DNA from: Otis tarda
Taxonomy: Eukaryota; Chordata; Aves; Otidiformes; Otididae
Reading direction: 5' to 3'
Assembly: GCA_026413225.1 (NCBI GenBank)
Contig: CM048553.1
Location: forward strand, 44,184,001-44,248,000
DNA length: 64,000 bases
Below are positions 63,165 through 64,000 of the stretch, piece after piece. The position numbers were made by a program, and so were the translations under genes. The notes beneath the pieces were generated by a model that ran no database searches, was not told where the DNA came from, and saw nothing but the letters and a program-made list of their open reading frames with translations. Position 1 is the first letter of the stretch. Each line of letters begins with the position of its first letter.

Positions 63165-63170
63165 AATAAA
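63165..63170 (+). terminator. Polyadenylation signal of the LTR
   Basis: AATAAA in tagtaataaatgaatag, about 190 bp before the LTR end, followed by T-rich and GT-containing sequence. It is consistent with an R/U5 border near 63190. Confidence 0.6.
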
Positions 63171-63360
63171 TGAATAGTTTTCCCCAAGTCGAGTCTGTTC
63201 TGCCCGTGACGGTAACTTTAAGGATTTCTCCCTGTGCTTATCTCAAACCTCGAGCCGTTTTTCCTTATATTTTCTCTCCCTGTTCTCTCGGAGGGTGGGG
63301 GGAGTGAGAGAGAGACTGCGTAGTCTGGTCCTGATCAGGGCTGAACTACGACAGTTATAA

Positions 63361-63378
63361 TGGCGCCCAACGTGGGGC
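63361..63378 (+). promoter_or_regulatory. Primer binding site, tRNA-Lys(1,2) type
   Basis: TGGCGCCCAACGTGGGGC, matching the 18-base primer site complementary to the 3' end of tRNA-Lys(1,2), used by several retroviruses. It lies 7 bp after the LTR end. It proves the orientation and that the left copy is the 5' LTR. Confidence 0.88.
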
Positions 63379-63644
63379 TCGAGGAATTTGAGATAAGGAT
63401 TGAGTTTAATTGGGAGCGGTAATGGGCAAAACAGGGATTGAACTTGACAAAAGAGCAAAATGATTAGGGGAAAATTTATGTTCTGATTGTGGTGAAGGGA
63501 TAAGTGGTGAATTGTGTGTAAATTGCCTAGTATATCCACAGTTGGTGTTTTGACGATATTATTTTGATTCTTGGTGCCGGGAATTTTTTTCTTTTCTGTT
63601 GATGTGTGTGTATTTTAATTAGAATTCTTAAATACGTAATTCGC

Positions 63645-63661
63645 AGAGGCGAGGGGTGGAA
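63645..63661 (+). promoter_or_regulatory. Polypurine tract before the 3' LTR
   Basis: agaggcgaggggtggaa directly precedes the TGTCGT start of the second LTR, with one pyrimidine. It is the expected plus-strand priming site. Confidence 0.75.
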
Positions 63662-64000
63662 TGTCGTGGTTTTGTTAGTGAGGGGGGGCCTAAGGTGGTA
63701 GCTTCTGTAGGAAACTGCTAGAAGTCGCTCCCCTTTGTTTAGTGGACTCGGCCGGGCCTAGGGCGGACCTGCTGCTGGCCAAAGTCGAGCGGATTGGTAG
63801 CAGAATGTCCCGTGATAACGCCTCTGCGATAACGTATTTAAGAAGGGGAAAACAGAAAAAAAAAAAAAAGAGAAGAGAAGATGTGAAGAAGCTGAGCAGG
63901 GGCGGAGGCGCAGAGGGGGAGGCGCAGGGCCTCATGGGCCTTGCAGGCCTCACCCTCTGGCCTCTCGCCAGGCAGCCGACTGGGCCCGACTTGGTCCGGC
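63662..64000 (+). mobile_element. 3' LTR, truncated by the window end
   Basis: Nearly identical to 62211-62548: one substitution next to the A tract and one extra G near 63926-63929. Only the first 339 bp are visible. The far end, its target duplication (expected to match caatt at 62206-62210) and possible further sequence lie beyond the window. Confidence 0.95.

Larger units (their letters stand above)
62211..63353 (+). mobile_element. 5' LTR of a young miniature LTR element (1,143 bp)
   Basis: It starts TGTCGT and ends ACGACA, a perfect 6-bp terminal inverted repeat, and is followed after 7 bp by a primer binding site. A TATTTAA box at 62384-62390 and an AATAAA signal at 63165-63170 would give an unusually long R region of roughly 0.75 kb. 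That region is GC-rich and contains imperfect gcccgtggagg-type repeats between 62700 and 62960. Compared over 338 bp with the second LTR it differs only by one base (62405 G against 63856 A) and one inserted G. Open frames on either strand of this LTR (for example 62498-63043 minus) show no known domain. Confidence 0.93.
63354..63661 (+). mobile_element. 308-bp internal region without gag/pol/env
   Basis: This is everything between the two LTRs: a 7-bp spacer, a primer binding site (63361-63378), about 265 bp of leader-like sequence and a polypurine tract (63645-63661). A 13-codon frame starts at 63422 and stops at 63463. The same frame then stays open to 63553 and contains four cysteines in the spacing CxxC-x8-CxxC (codons starting 63479, 63488, 63515, 63524). 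No retroviral protein domain is present. The element could move only with proteins from another element. Confidence 0.9.

Noticed and set aside
1..64000. CRISPR array, operon, tRNA or rRNA genes
   Set aside because: No regularly spaced direct repeats, no cloverleaf-forming intact tRNA and no rRNA sequence were seen. The window is vertebrate intronic DNA.

Overview
This window is vertebrate nuclear DNA, almost certainly from a bird. It is mostly intronic, has short exons with GT-AG borders, and carries many 5'-truncated CR1 LINE copies that end in the avian ATTCTATGA-type tail. It also holds bird-type endogenous retrovirus LTRs and a few faint, ancient amniote repeats. No bacterial-style gene organisation is present.

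The one host gene recognised is GADL1 (glutamate decarboxylase-like 1, an acidic amino acid decarboxylase), transcribed from the minus strand. Its last six coding exons lie at 55370-55306, 55050-54969, 48076-47877, 43490-43439, 40362-40273 and 3981-3808. Together they give 663 nt, or 220 residues plus a stop, in one unbroken frame with matching splice phases. They cover the C-terminal part of the enzyme, including the PLP-binding lysine (NPHK). The earlier exons must lie beyond the right edge. The intron before the last coding exon is about 36.3 kb and holds most of the window's repeats.

Layout: 1-3807 is the 3' UTR and downstream flank of GADL1, with one old CR1 tail. 3982-40272 is the large intron. 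It holds a 2.7-kb CR1 (15992-18689) with a long reverse-transcriptase frame but a broken catalytic motif, several CR1 tails, a CR1 nested inside an older CR1 (30700-31766), MIR-like remnants, a tandem 44-bp duplication, a GGAA-rich microsatellite and a perfect 34-bp palindrome. 40273-55370 holds the clustered exons. 55371-64000 is the next intron. It holds a MIR-like remnant, a CR1 tail, a very old CR1/L3-like fragment, a solo LTR with a near-perfect target duplication, and at the right edge a young LTR element.

The most unusual object is that right-edge element: two almost identical LTRs (5' LTR 1,143 bp, 3' LTR cut by the window end) separated by only 308 bp. Those 308 bp hold a tRNA-Lys-type primer binding site, a short leader with a tiny ORF and a polypurine tract, and no gag, pol or env. 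This is the architecture of a non-autonomous miniature LTR retrotransposon, or of a drastically deleted provirus.
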